Assembly: GCF_048541585.1 (NCBI RefSeq)
Contig: NZ_CP183307.1
Location: 1 to 64,000 of the forward strand
DNA: 64,000 bases
Direction: 5' to 3'
From: Legionella_C sp048541585
Lineage (GTDB): Bacteria; Pseudomonadota; Gammaproteobacteria; Legionellales; Legionellaceae
Both the position numbers and the translations under genes were made by a program. A model generated the notes under the pieces. The model ran no database searches. It was given only the letters and a program-made list of their open reading frames with translations, and was not told the origin of the DNA. This document shows positions 1 to 9,134 of the stretch, one piece after another (the first letter of the stretch is position 1; every line of letters starts with the position of its first letter).

Positions 1-2
1 AT

Positions 3-1387
3 GAATCGCCCGATTTATCACGCTTGCAATTGCGCTCTGTAGTTTATGCTAAAGAGCGTCTGAACCCTAATGTTATCTTTTGTGTAGGCGACCATCAACG
101 TTTGTTTGGTACTGAAAAAAAACGCTGCCTTTTTTACGCTCCCTTTATTGGGAGAGCGGGCAAAAAGAGGTTACTGAGGTCTGTTTAATGGCAAGTTATC
201 GCTGTGCTCGGGCTGTTGTGACGCTCGCTAACGCAATTATTGACACCAAATACCAAGTAATAGGACACGCATTTAAAGATAAAAATGAACTGGCCACTAT
301 CAGTGCTGTTGAAACTACTGACGCCGGGCAGCCTGCAGTGGCTTGAAACGGAAAAAAAGACCTCGATGGTATTAGGCACACTTATCAAGAAGACGTTAAC
401 TTTATCGTGATTACTAGTCCTGATAACCTAGCAGAGGCCATTGCCTTATTCGGTGCCAGTCGGGTTTTTACGACCCGAACAAATGAAAAGGGTTGCAAGC
501 ACCTACTGTCTTATTATACCGCTTTTTTGAGCAACCGGGATTTAACGCGGTTAGTAAGAACATGGATAATTCATCTCGTGTAGCTGATGATAATCAACGT
601 CTTTGTCATAGCAACACCTGTTAACGATTCTTTTCGTGGCTTCTACCCGTGCCCAAACGACCTTAATGATTTATCAACCACCTAATCGAGCGCTAGCCGC
701 CATTACTGACCCTTTAAAGCACGTGGTCCTGGAGACGACACAAAAGCAGAGCGCCCCAGTTAAGCCTGCCGCACCTGTTGTTTCTTCAAAAGCAGCGTGG
801 CTTGAACAAGCGCAATTATTGCGCGCTCAAGGCAACCTTTTACAAGCCCAAGCCATTGAAGCGCAATGGGGGGAATCGCTTGACGACATCAACGCCTCCA
901 AATCAAGCGGTCGCTACCAAGCCCGCAGCCTCCATTAAAGCTACTAAAACTAATAAAAGAACTAAAACTAAAAAAAAGAACAAAAAAAACGCTTCTATGT
1001 CGGGTTTAGCTGCGCTCGCTGAAGAGGCTGAGAAACAAAGCCCCTTAGCCGTTTCTTCCGAAGAAGAGCAGCTCGATAGGCTGTGTTCAGCTATTCTTAA
1101 TGGCCAAAAAAACAGCTTTAGAGGCACTGTTAAACTTTCCCTTTACAACCCTTAAAACCTATAGTGAGCTCACTCCAAACCAGTGCCTTGCTAAAAATCT
1201 ACCCGCTGTTACGCTGTTTACTTATCTCACGAAAACAACAGCAACAAAACTCTAAACTTGCCAGCGCCCTTTTTAGCGCTGCTAGTAGACTATGCCCGCC
1301 ACCTGCATAATAGGCTAGCGATAAAACAAGATGCCTTTATTGCTCTCCTAAACTATCGCCCTACACACCTACCACGGTACCATTAGC
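3..1387 (+). pseudogene. UvrD/PcrA-type helicase C-terminal relic
   Basis: No single frame is open, but successive fragments in shifting frames read like the C-terminal half of a superfamily 1 helicase. Near 63-125 there is IFCVGDHQRLF, like the UvrD motif 'VGDxxQ'. At 188-300 there is SYRCARAVVTLANAII, like motif IV 'NYRSxxxVxxxAN'. At 405-490 there is VITSPDNLAEAIALFGASRV. At 636-690 there is ASTRAQTTLMIYQP, like motif VI 'ALTRAxxxLxI'. A lysine-rich linker and a short C-terminal domain follow in further frames to about 1387. At least five frame changes make it non-functional. The helicase assignment rests on motif resemblance only. The 5' part lies outside the window. Confidence 0.5.
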
Positions 1388-1406
1388 CCTCCCCCTCTTA
1401 AGAGCA

Positions 1407-1652
1407 TTGAATAAAGAAGAGGATGCCTATGATATTATTAAAAACTATAAGCAACAACGACGCAATGAATTAACTCTACCCTTAAGCGAAGGACAATTAA
1501 GCGTTGTTCAAATGTTGCTAGACAATAGGCGCCGATCCCAATGTTGCAAATCAATGAAAACAGGTGCTACACCCCACTTCCATGGTGAACATAGCAGTAT
1601 TGTTCAAATGCTTCTAAACACTTCATTTGGCTGCAGAAGCAGGACAGGATGA
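1407..1652 (+). pseudogene. Broken 5' part of the ankyrin-repeat gene
   Basis: This frame encodes an N-terminal stretch (NKEEDAYDIIKNYKQQRR) followed by ankyrin fragments: SVVQMLLDN, then a shift at about 1530 into GADPNVANQ, and SIVQMLLN before it runs out of frame at about 1620. The pieces match the repeats of the intact frame that follows, so the ankyrin gene originally began upstream of 1627. The relic of a helicase C-terminus lies directly upstream, with only frame changes between. The two may once have been one long protein, which is an inference. Confidence 0.55.
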
Positions 1653-2481
1653 AATTGTCAAGATGCTGCTCCTTGCTAAAGATATCGATGTTAATGTTAG
1701 CAATGAAAACAATGTAACACCACTTTTTTGGGCTGTAGAAAATGAACATATAAATATTGTTCAAATGCTCCTAAACAACGGTGCGAACCCCAATATTACA
1801 CTTCAGGGCGGTGTAACACTCTTACATTGGGCTGCAATAAAAGGACATGTAGATATTGTTCAAATGTTGCTAGACAATGGCGCTGATCCCACTGTTGCGA
1901 CGCAAAAGGGTTATACACCACTTCATTTCGCTGCAGAAGCAGGACATGATGAAATTGTCAAAATGTTCCTTGCTAAAGATATCAATGTTAATGTTAGCAG
2001 TGAAGAAAACGTAACACCACTTTTTTTAGCTGCACAAAATGGACATGAAAGTACTGTGCAAAGGCTTCTAAACAACGGTGCCGATCCCACTATTGCAAAT
2101 CAAGCAGGTGATACCCCACTCCATCTCGCTGCAAAAAAAGGACATGTAAATATTGTTCAAATACTTCTTGATAAAGACGCTAATCCCAATGTTGCAAATC
2201 AAGAAGGGAAAACACCCCTTTCTTTAGCTGAACAAGAGAAAAATAAAAAAATTATTCAAATGCTTCTTGCCAGGAATTCTAATGCTAATTCTACAATTAA
2301 AGAAAGTACTGTACCACTTCATCTTACTGAGAAAAAAGAGGATAATGCTATTGATAAAACGAGCGCCGTACACAATAAAGGGCTTACTGATAATGTACAT
2401 TCCTTTTATGGTAGTAGTAAAAAACCCAAGCAATCAAATCAGGAACAGCAGCGAAATGCAGCTAGTAATAAAGCTGGATAA
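1627..2481 (+). CDS. Ankyrin-repeat protein, 5'-truncated
   Basis: This is a 284-residue frame with about seven tandem 33-residue ankyrin repeats (residues 1-235). They have the typical 'TPLHxAAxxGHxxIVxxLLxxGADPxxxxxxG' pattern, for example TPLHLAAKKGHVNIVQ. A low-complexity tail rich in Ser, Lys, Gln and Asn follows. Ankyrin repeats are protein-binding scaffolds, and in Legionella and Coxiella many such proteins are type IV effectors; that role here is inferred. The only start is a TTG inside what should be a repeat ('LHLAAEAG'), and repeat fragments continue upstream in other frames. The gene is therefore probably a decayed remnant with no proper start. Confidence 0.7.
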   Translation: MAAEAGQDEIVKMLLLAKDIDVNVSNENNVTPLFWAVENEHINIVQMLLNNGANPNITLQGGVTLLHWAAIKGHVDIVQMLLDNGADPTVATQKGYTPLHFAAEAGHDEIVKMFLAKDINVNVSSEENVTPLFLAAQNGHESTVQRLLNNGADPTIANQAGDTPLHLAAKKGHVNIVQILLDKDANPNVANQEGKTPLSLAEQEKNKKIIQMLLARNSNANSTIKESTVPLHLTEKKEDNAIDKTSAVHNKGLTDNVHSFYGSSKKPKQSNQEQQRNAASNKAG

Positions 2482-2837
2482 AACATAGCGCTTGAAATAA
2501 ATGCTATCAAAAATAGTTAAGGTTGTCTTTTTGTTTAATAATTATAATATATAAAAACTATAATAAGGTTAAATTAAATCAAAAAATAGGCCAGTAAATA
2601 CCATAATAATTTCGCCCAATAATTTTTTAGTACACCCTCAACATTTAAATCACATTCTTTATATCAGCTGACGACTATAAGTTTTCATTAATCAATAAAT
2701 CTTGCAAATAAAGCTACCATTAATCCCTACGATAGTTAAAACAAATAGAATCAATAAAATTAATTGATTTTATTAATCAAAAAATGTTTTTTATTATTAG
2801 AGCATATAGATAAATTAATAAACAAGCGGTATGAATT
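2482..2837. other. AT-rich intergenic stretch, no gene seen
   Basis: This stretch is very AT-rich and lacks a plausible coding frame. It presumably carries the promoter of the downstream toxin-like gene, but I cannot assign a specific -35/-10 pair with confidence. Confidence 0.4.
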
Positions 2838-3626
2838 ATGAGAAGTAAAATTATATATGCTTATCAAAAAGCTTTAGATAACTATATAAATAGGGCAGAG
2901 CGTGGGTATAAAATGGGATTATTTTCTTATTTTAGACATAGCTTTTCTAAAACCCCTAAAATTGCTTACCTGGAAAGTCAATTAATAACAAGTTTAAATG
3001 ACGAGGATGCTTTAACTATTATTATTAATCATCTGTTATCTAAGTCAGCTACTTTTAATAATCACTCTTTTAATAGTTACTTAATCGACGCGCTAAAAGA
3101 GTCATTACCCGCAATAGACTGGAATTGTTTTACGCCTAATGCCATTAAAAAGTATCGAGGCGTAATCTATAGAGGAACGAGCCAACCGCCTGAAAAACTA
3201 TTTAATGTAGGAATACAGGAACTCGAGTTTTCAGATAAAATAGAAGATTATTTAAAATTTAGAAATGGTAGTGTAGGTATTTCAACCTCTAAAGACTTTG
3301 AGTGTGCGCTTGAATATGCCAATAATAGTAACCGCTCTGGCCGTCAAAGATACATTTATAGTATAAATTATAGAGGTAATGAAGGTTATGATGTCCTTGA
3401 AACCGGAAAAGCACGAGGCTTAAGTTTTCATTCTTTATTTCATAGAAATCGCTTTTCAGGTTGGAAAAAACGTGAAGTTAATATTAAAACGAGTATCGAT
3501 AATACCGATATTATTGGTGCTTGGAGTATATCAAAAGGATTGTTAACCTGGATTGATAATCCTAACTATCAATTAAATAAAAATACAAACGGTGTCGTTG
3601 CAAAAATGGGTAGTTATCAGGTATAA
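2838..3626 (+). CDS. Putative ADP-ribosyltransferase effector (pertussis/cholera toxin A type)
   Basis: The 262-residue protein has the three landmarks of the pertussis S1/cholera A1 ADP-ribosyltransferase fold in the right order. They are IYRGTSQPP with Arg112 (compare 'VYRxDSRPP'), the ISTS strand at 148-151 (the 'STS' NAD-pocket motif), and KREVNIK with Glu203 followed by IIGAWSI (compare cholera 'EQEVSAL...IYGWYRV'). Before the catalytic Glu the usual second Glu of 'ExE' is a Lys, so the site is pertussis-like (single Glu). No Sec signal peptide is evident, and about 105 N-terminal residues precede the domain. Family knowledge predicts transfer of ADP-ribose from NAD to a host protein. 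Secretion by a Dot/Icm-like system is inference. The gene stands alone in AT-rich DNA. Confidence 0.7.
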   Translation: MRSKIIYAYQKALDNYINRAERGYKMGLFSYFRHSFSKTPKIAYLESQLITSLNDEDALTIIINHLLSKSATFNNHSFNSYLIDALKESLPAIDWNCFTPNAIKKYRGVIYRGTSQPPEKLFNVGIQELEFSDKIEDYLKFRNGSVGISTSKDFECALEYANNSNRSGRQRYIYSINYRGNEGYDVLETGKARGLSFHSLFHRNRFSGWKKREVNIKTSIDNTDIIGAWSISKGLLTWIDNPNYQLNKNTNGVVAKMGSYQV

Positions 3627-3779
3627 AAATCAATCTAGACCAGTTAATTTTTCTTTGATTCATTATGTAATGTAAGAAAACAATCCTATTAGAATGACAA
3701 AATGATTGAGAAAAAATTTTAGTTTGTCCTAAAGCCTTAATATATATCCTTTTTAAGATATTAGGGAGCTGTAATGAAT

Positions 3780-3960
3780 GAGGTTGCGTGAACGCCAATT
3801 AATAAGGAAACTCGTTTTATTTTTTTCACGCAGTAGAAATATCAACCTGCATGGGTAGATTATATTGATTTAATGAGTCTTGTTGTAAGGCAAGCGACCA
3901 AATTGCTTATCAGAATAGCCAAGCTTATCTGCAAAGGCTTTCGCTTGCTTAGCACTTACT
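3780..3960 (-). pseudogene. Possible nucleotidyltransferase relic
   Basis: On the minus strand, fragments read AKAFADKLGYSD, then SLALQQDSLNQYNLPMQVDIS in a second frame, then LINWRSRNLI in a third. The order resembles a minimal MNT-type nucleotidyltransferase ('GSDIDLAL...LPxxVDL'), but the similarity is weak and the frame changes twice. It could instead be random sequence next to the neighbouring toxin relic. Confidence 0.2.
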
Positions 3961-4009
3961 ATTTTACGAAAAATGCTCTAAATCATAAAGATATTGAACG
4001 AAAATACCT

Positions 4010-4211
4010 AAGCTTTTAGCAAAATAAGTTGGCTCTTCTCTTCACCTAATCGATTACCTTTTAAAGGCTCCTCATGATAGTCTGGTATCTTTCGAACTTG
4101 ATAAACACCTAATTATTCTATTGAATCAATCCAAATTATATATTCTGGTATTTTTTGTAAATCTTTTTGAGCCTGTTTAGAAAGCGCTACAACACTTAAC
4201 GCTTTCAATAC
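4010..4211 (-). pseudogene. HigB/RelE-type toxin relic
   Basis: The minus-strand frame reads LSVVALSKQAQKDLQKIPEY, then a stop, then VYQVRKIPDYHEEPLKGNRL before breaking down. This is the characteristic core of HigB/RelE-family mRNA interferase toxins ('RKIPGYHDEPLKGxRxGxRSxRL'). The in-frame stop at about residue 33 and loss of the C-terminal catalytic part make it inactive. No antitoxin gene is recognisable beside it. Confidence 0.55.
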
Positions 4212-4494
4212 TTAGTCTTAACCTTATTTAATCATATTAATTTTACAAAAAAATGTGTAAAAGACAGTTTAATGCGATATTCTGCAATAATCTTAAAAAA
4301 ACAAACGTTTATGATAAAGAATTTGTAATTGTAATGAAAATTATTAGATTTTCCTCTCCTTTTCCAGCCGTCTTGTTTTTAAAAGATAACCACTTGCAGC
4401 AATTTATTAAAATCGCTTTAATCAATCATTTAATATACCGTTAATACTTATATTGTATAATAATTGTACTAAAATAATCCTAAGGCAGGATAAC

Positions 4495-6624
4495 ATGGCT
4501 GGTAAAAGTAAAATCACTGACAAACTCGACGCGCTTACTTTCCGCGAATTACATAACATTATTAGAAATAGCCAGAGTCCAGCTGAAGCGGCCATACAGT
4601 TAGCTATAAGTAAAACTAGCCTAGAGAGATACCTTAAACGAATACCGTGTAAAGAAACACCTTTCACGTATACCGCGTTAAGAAGCATTGAACCCGCTGA
4701 TTTAGAAAAATATTTTCCCGGTGATTGTGATGCTAAGCTTAGGTCTCACCAGACGCCGTTAGAAAAGCGTACTTTTAGAAAAATTCATGAAGCAATTCTC
4801 AAGAGTACTAGCTTAAAAGCTGCAGCTGCTCAATTAGGCGTTCACCATAATACCTTACGTTCCTACATATATCAGCTGCCTTTTATAAACGAGCCTTTGA
4901 CTTATGATGAACTCCAAAGAACCAAAGAAAAAGATATTACGACGATTTATCCTGGTGACTATGAGACTATTCCAACGCGTATTAAAATACCGTTAAAGCA
5001 GCGTACCTTCAAAGCAATTCATCAAGCAATCCTTGTTAGTAGCGGTATTACAGCTGCAGCAAATTGCTTAGGTGTTGGGATTAAGACACTCAAAATTTAC
5101 TTAGGCCAATTACCTTTTAAAGGCGAGCCGTTAACGTATGACTTGTATGACTTACTTAAAAACACCGAGGAAAAAGATATCACAACGATTTATCCCGGTG
5201 ACTATGAGGCTATTCCAATCCTAAATAAAATACCGTTAAAGCAGCGTACCTTTAAAGCAATTCATCAAGCAATCCGTGCTAGTAGCGATATTACAGATGC
5301 AGCAAGTAAATTAGGTGTTAAGCTTGAGGCATTTAAGCCTTACTTAAGCCAATTACCTTTTAAAGGCGAGCTGTTAACGTACGACTTACTTAAAAACACC
5401 GAGGAAAAAGGTATCGCAACGATTTATCCTGGTGATTATGAGGCTGTTCCAACCCTACATAAAATACCGTTAAAACAGCGTACCTTTAAAGCGATTCATG
5501 AAGCCATTCTTGCTAGTGATAGTATAGCGGACGCCGCGGGGAAACTAAGTACCTATACATACCTTTTAGCCCTCTATCTTAGTCATTTACCTCATGTAGA
5601 CAAGCCCTTAACTTATGGCTTATTAAAAGGGAAGACCGCGAGTGAGATAGGTGATATTTATCCGGGTGCCTATGAAGAGGTACCCGCGCTTAACAGGCTA
5701 GTTTTTCGAGAACTCGCTTTAGAAAAAATTCACCAAGCTATTAAAAATTCCACGAATTTAACCCAAGTAGCTAGTAACTTAGGTTGTTATACTACGAGTT
5801 TAAAACAATTTCTAGATAAGTTATTGTTAACTAATCCCACCTTAACCTTTGAAAGGTTACAATCCCTAACTACCGCCGAATTCTGTGAGTACGTGCTACA
5901 TGCCGAAGAACATAATGCATCAGCGCGCCGTAGAGCGCCTGCCTCAAGGGCTTTATCGAATGCCACCCTGGATGCTGATGATAATGGATTACCGCAAGAA
6001 ACCCTATTAACCATGTTAGATATCATTGAAGATGATGTTTATTTCCTTGCAGGCGTAGTTGATCCTTTTGAGGAAACTATTGAAGAATCACCCTATCCCA
6101 AACATGATGCAGTATCCTCTAGTTTTCCTACAGAAGTTAATCATAAAAACGCAAGCTTAGCTCAAAGTAATTTAATGTTAAATCCTCAAGGTTTAACGAT
6201 TGAAAATATTGACCCTATGGTACTGGAAGACCATACCGATTTACCCCTAGACTTTATTAATTCTTTTAGCGAAGCCATTAAAGAATCACCCTGTCCTGAA
6301 CATGACTTAGCTAATGAAGGGGATGCTTTAGATGAAATAGTCTCCTGTGAAGAAGTTAATTTAGACGAGTTAACATCCTGGCCAGCTGACCTCATTGTGG
6401 CAGATTCAACAGAGGTTGCTTTTGAAGAAAGCGCAACAGAAGTTCAAGATAGTGGGCCTAGCGCTGAGATTGAAGAAAGTGCCTTACAACATAAAAGCGC
6501 GACTAATTCATCGTCACTTCAAAGCCTGCCAACCTTTTTTAATTTACGAGGTAAAAGAGCTGCTCCGGAAAAAACCATCGAGCATGGCTTTAAGAAAGTA
6601 CAACAGCTTAAAGTATCAAAATAG
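4495..6624 (+). CDS. Tandem helix-turn-helix repeat protein with acidic tail
   Basis: I do not recognise this family. The start is ATG 4495 behind a good ribosome site (aaggcagga); an upstream in-frame TTG at 4453 is less likely. The 709 residues contain six tandem units of about 78 residues (14-480). Each has an 'RTFKxIHxAIxxSxxxxxAAxxLGVxxxTLxxYLxxLPF' helix-turn-helix-like core followed by 'EPLTYxxL...IYPGDYE'. The residues most variable between units lie at the start of the last helix of the core. The remainder (about 481-690) is strongly acidic (many EE/DE, FEE, LDE clusters) and ends in a basic patch (RGKRAAPEK). A sequence-specific DNA-binding role is inferred. A second frame continuing to 6793 may be the true C-terminus if one base is missing near 6600. 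A serine recombinase gene follows. Confidence 0.6.
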   Translation: MAGKSKITDKLDALTFRELHNIIRNSQSPAEAAIQLAISKTSLERYLKRIPCKETPFTYTALRSIEPADLEKYFPGDCDAKLRSHQTPLEKRTFRKIHEAILKSTSLKAAAAQLGVHHNTLRSYIYQLPFINEPLTYDELQRTKEKDITTIYPGDYETIPTRIKIPLKQRTFKAIHQAILVSSGITAAANCLGVGIKTLKIYLGQLPFKGEPLTYDLYDLLKNTEEKDITTIYPGDYEAIPILNKIPLKQRTFKAIHQAIRASSDITDAASKLGVKLEAFKPYLSQLPFKGELLTYDLLKNTEEKGIATIYPGDYEAVPTLHKIPLKQRTFKAIHEAILASDSIADAAGKLSTYTYLLALYLSHLPHVDKPLTYGLLKGKTASEIGDIYPGAYEEVPALNRLVFRELALEKIHQAIKNSTNLTQVASNLGCYTTSLKQFLDKLLLTNPTLTFERLQSLTTAEFCEYVLHAEEHNASARRRAPASRALSNATLDADDNGLPQETLLTMLDIIEDDVYFLAGVVDPFEETIEESPYPKHDAVSSSFPTEVNHKNASLAQSNLMLNPQGLTIENIDPMVLEDHTDLPLDFINSFSEAIKESPCPEHDLANEGDALDEIVSCEEVNLDELTSWPADLIVADSTEVAFEESATEVQDSGPSAEIEESALQHKSATNSSSLQSLPTFFNLRGKRAAPEKTIEHGFKKVQQLKVSK
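4534..5934 (+). repeat. Six coding tandem repeats of about 234-243 bp
   Basis: The units lie at about 4534-4767, 4768-5001, 5002-5244, 5245-5478, 5479-5712 and 5713-5934. Units 2-5 are close to identical over long DNA stretches (for example, aaaataccgttaaa(g/a)cagcg recurs near 4984, 5227 and 5461). This indicates recent duplication or gene conversion, while units 1 and 6 are divergent. Confidence 0.75.
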
Positions 6625-6802
6625 TCGCTTGGATAAGGTCTCGCAAAACGACCCTTTTTTGAGACGCTTTCACCGCCCTACTCCTCTTCCCCAAAAACCC
6701 TTACCCAGAACCACTTCTAATCATCGCTATTTTTCTCAAAACCCGTATAATAAATCAAAGTATTTAAAACTCATTAGAAACAACAATAATTGAGAAAAAG
6801 TA

Positions 6803-7363
6803 ATGTCACGATTAATTGGCTATGCTCGAGTTAGTACTCTTGAGCAAAATTTAAACTTGCAAGTCGATGCCCTATTAAAAGCGGGTTGTCAGAAAAATCT
6901 TATTTTTAAAGATAAAGTTTCGGGTTCTAAAACTGAGCGCCCTGGGCTAAACCAGTGTTTAGAAAATTTGGAAGCAGGTGATGTCTTAGTCGTTTGGCGC
7001 CTTGACCGCTTAGGTCGTTCGATGGTGCATTTGGTTACTCTTATTGAGATGCTTAGAGAAAAAGGGGTCGGGTTTAAATCGCTATGTGATGGTGCAATTG
7101 ATACCACCACTGCTTCTGGTGAATTGGTTTTTAATATCTTTTCTTCTATGGCTCAATTTGAACGACGACTTATCCAAGAGCGAACTCAAGCAGGTCTTTC
7201 AGCTGCACGCGCGCGCGGTAAAAAAGGTGGGCGACCTAAAGTGGATAGCTCCAAGATTCAAGCTGCTAAACGAATGCATCAAGATAAAGCCTTGGCCATT
7301 GCTGATATTTGCAAAGTGCTTAATATTTCTAAGCCTACTCTTTATAGATATTTAATTTCTTAA
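6803..7363 (+). CDS. Serine recombinase (resolvase/invertase family)
   Basis: This 186-residue protein has the complete small serine recombinase layout. The catalytic serine is in YARVST (Ser11), VVWRLDRLGRS (66-73) carries the active-site arginines, the FSSMAQFERRLIQERT long helix follows, and ARGKKGGRP leads to a C-terminal HTH (about 162-184, ISKPTLYRYL). The size matches Tn3-type resolvases and Gin/Hin invertases, which recombine two short sites through a Ser-DNA intermediate. No transposase is adjacent, so it may resolve plasmid multimers or invert a nearby segment. I did not find paired crossover sites by eye. Its gene follows the HTH-repeat gene on the same strand. Confidence 0.9.
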   Translation: MSRLIGYARVSTLEQNLNLQVDALLKAGCQKNLIFKDKVSGSKTERPGLNQCLENLEAGDVLVVWRLDRLGRSMVHLVTLIEMLREKGVGFKSLCDGAIDTTTASGELVFNIFSSMAQFERRLIQERTQAGLSAARARGKKGGRPKVDSSKIQAAKRMHQDKALAIADICKVLNISKPTLYRYLIS

Positions 7364-7442
7364 ACCTACGGCCTAAATCAAAGAAGGGCTTCTCTCTTAG
7401 CTTTACATCAAGTAAGTTAAAGCGATTTTTCTGAACAAAGAG

Positions 7443-8437
7443 CTATTGGCTAAAAAAAGAGGTAATTTCTGATTTAATGAAAGAGTTGCAGTTTGGATGT
7501 TTCTCTAAATTAATTAGAAAATTTTTTACATCAGAATCCTCTAAAATTCCATAAATTTGCGAATTTGATTTATAACAAGAAACTATTTGTCCAATATGAT
7601 TGCAAGTAAAATTGTTATAGTATTTTTCTAATTCAGCGATTCTATAATGAGTCTCAGCAAAGGAATCACTGTTACTTAAAAATGCTATTCCTCATGTATT
7701 TGTTGTGCCAATTCAATTTCAAGCTCGAACTCGGGTAAATATACTTTTAAAAAATCATTTAAACATCTAAAAGCTTCAATTGGCGAATCTTTTAGCTTTT
7801 TCCATTCTTTACTTAAAAAGGGATTTATACAGTCATTTGAAATTAAACTAAAAAAATCACTATCGTTAGAGATAATAATCAGTTTATCTCCTTTATTTAT
7901 TCCATGTAATAATAATTCCCAATGTAGCCGATCACCTAATTTATTTGGTTTGCCAGGCGGATTATGCAGAGCTGTTCGATATTGTGCATTTTTAAGTACT
8001 TCTGGAGTAATATCAATTTTTTTTGCTTTATTAAAAATTCTTTTAATTATGGTATCAGGAAATAATTTTTCATCCCGATATCTATCTCTTACTTTTTGCA
8101 AAATTTCTTTATACTTTATATTATATTCCTTAGCAGCCGTTGATAATCTTTTTTCCAACTTTTTTAAATTTTCGAAATCCTCTAGATTATCTGATAAAAG
8201 AATTGGTGCATTTATATTTATTGTTATATCGTATTTATAATCTAAAGTTTCTTTGAATCGAGATTCCCTTCTTCTATTAAATTCATCTTGCAGAAGTTCA
8301 TTTACTATTATTTCAAAATGATCTTTTCTAAGTTTTTCATAAATATTAGTTAAAGTATTAAGATTGTCCTTAGAGTATGAATAAAAACTCAAATAGATAT
8401 TGGCATCCATAAATAAATATAATTTTCCACTGTCCAT
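7443..8437 (-). pseudogene. PIN-like domain protein (DUF4935 type), C-terminal frameshift
   Basis: The first frame (7685-8437, 250 residues) has a PIN nuclease core: LFMDANIYLSFY with Asp11, PPGKPNKLGDRLHWE with Asp169, and IIISNDSDF with Asp192/Asp194. This arrangement is typical of the DUF4935 PIN-like family, which are predicted Mg-dependent RNases. The frame stops at HEE-TAG. The next frame continues without a stop for about 80 residues (IAFLSNSDSFAETHYRIAEL...) to 7443. Adding one A to 'gaggaatag' rejoins both into a protein of about 331 residues. It lies beside the replication origin and could be a toxin-like or defence nuclease; the function is not established. Confidence 0.65.
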
Positions 8438-8790
8438 GTGCTAGCCCATATTTTTTATTTAATGATTTATTTAAATTATAGTTGACTCAATTTTATCCAT
8501 AAATAAACGCATCCTGAAATTATGATTTCAGGATCTAAATTACTAAATTGTTAGTACTGTCTATATAGATAATGTGCTAAATTTAGTGTCTATTTTATGA
8601 GTTAATTTGCTATTATCTAACTTTAGGCCTTAATCTTCATTTAGCTCAGCTACATGCGGCTCTATTCTAAATACCACACAGCCTTATCCACAGAAATTGT
8701 GAATAAATTTATTAATCTTTAAAAAAGTAAATTTAATTTAATTTTTGCATAAATAATTTCATTCAATATTATAGAGTCAGAATAAATTTT

Positions 8791-8857
8791 ATATGGGTAA
8801 CATTAAGATAACAAATAGATAACTGATTAGATAACCTACAGATAACAAATAAGTAAC
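8791..8857 (+). repeat. 11-bp direct repeat array 1 (six copies)
   Basis: Six copies of a motif ending in (A/G)(G/A)(A/G)TAAC, with TAAC at 8798, 8809, 8820, 8832, 8843 and 8854. The spacing is 11 bp with one 12-bp step. Helically phased 11-bp repeats are known in plasmid centromeres such as R1 parC, whereas classical replication iterons are usually 17-22 bp. Confidence 0.85.
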
Positions 8858-8891
8858 AATAAAATTAATAAATTTTATTTAAACATCCCCT

Positions 8892-8990
8892 TTACAGATA
8901 ACATTCAGATAACAATTAGATAACATACATATAACATATAGATCACTTAAAGGTAACATTAAGATAACAAATAAGTAACAAAAGGGTAAC
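8892..8990 (+). repeat. 11-bp direct repeat array 2 (nine copies)
   Basis: Nine copies with exact 11-bp spacing: TAAC (or the variant TCAC, at 8943) at 8899, 8910, 8921, 8932, 8943, 8954, 8965, 8976 and 8987. The consensus is NNNNAGATAAC or NNNNAGGTAAC. It lies about 40 bp after array 1 and about 145 bp before parA. Confidence 0.85.
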
Positions 8991-9134
8991 GATACATTAT
9001 TAAAAATCAATATTTAAATAAATGATTGGATTATAATATTTTAAAAAAAATTGAAAATAAATAACAACTTACAGTTGATGTTTTTAGCTTATTTGTCATA
9101 ATATTATAAACCTTATATAAAAACGGAAAATGAA

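Larger units (their letters stand above)
8438..9134. other. Plasmid origin/partition region upstream of parA
   Basis: This 700-bp gene-free AT-rich region contains a perfect DnaA box, TTATCCACA, at 8684-8692 and a near-match on the other strand at about 8699-8707. It also has two arrays of 11-bp direct repeats (8791-8857 and 8892-8990) and a very AT-rich segment (8990-9120) ahead of parA. The combination is what is expected of a replication origin and/or centromere. Which of the two the repeats serve cannot be told from sequence. Confidence 0.75.

Noticed and set aside
4253..4444. Small plus-strand frame of 63 codons
   Set aside because: No ribosome site, no recognisable motif, and composition typical of AT-rich intergenic DNA; it ends just before the HTH-repeat gene.
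6395..6793. 132-codon frame overlapping the end of the HTH-repeat gene
   Set aside because: The first three-quarters is an alternative frame of the repeat gene. Only the last 55 codons could be its true C-terminus after a missing base, so it is noted there and not called as a gene.
8791..8990. CRISPR array
   Set aside because: The repeats are contiguous 11-bp units without unique spacers of 25-40 bp, and no cas genes are present.
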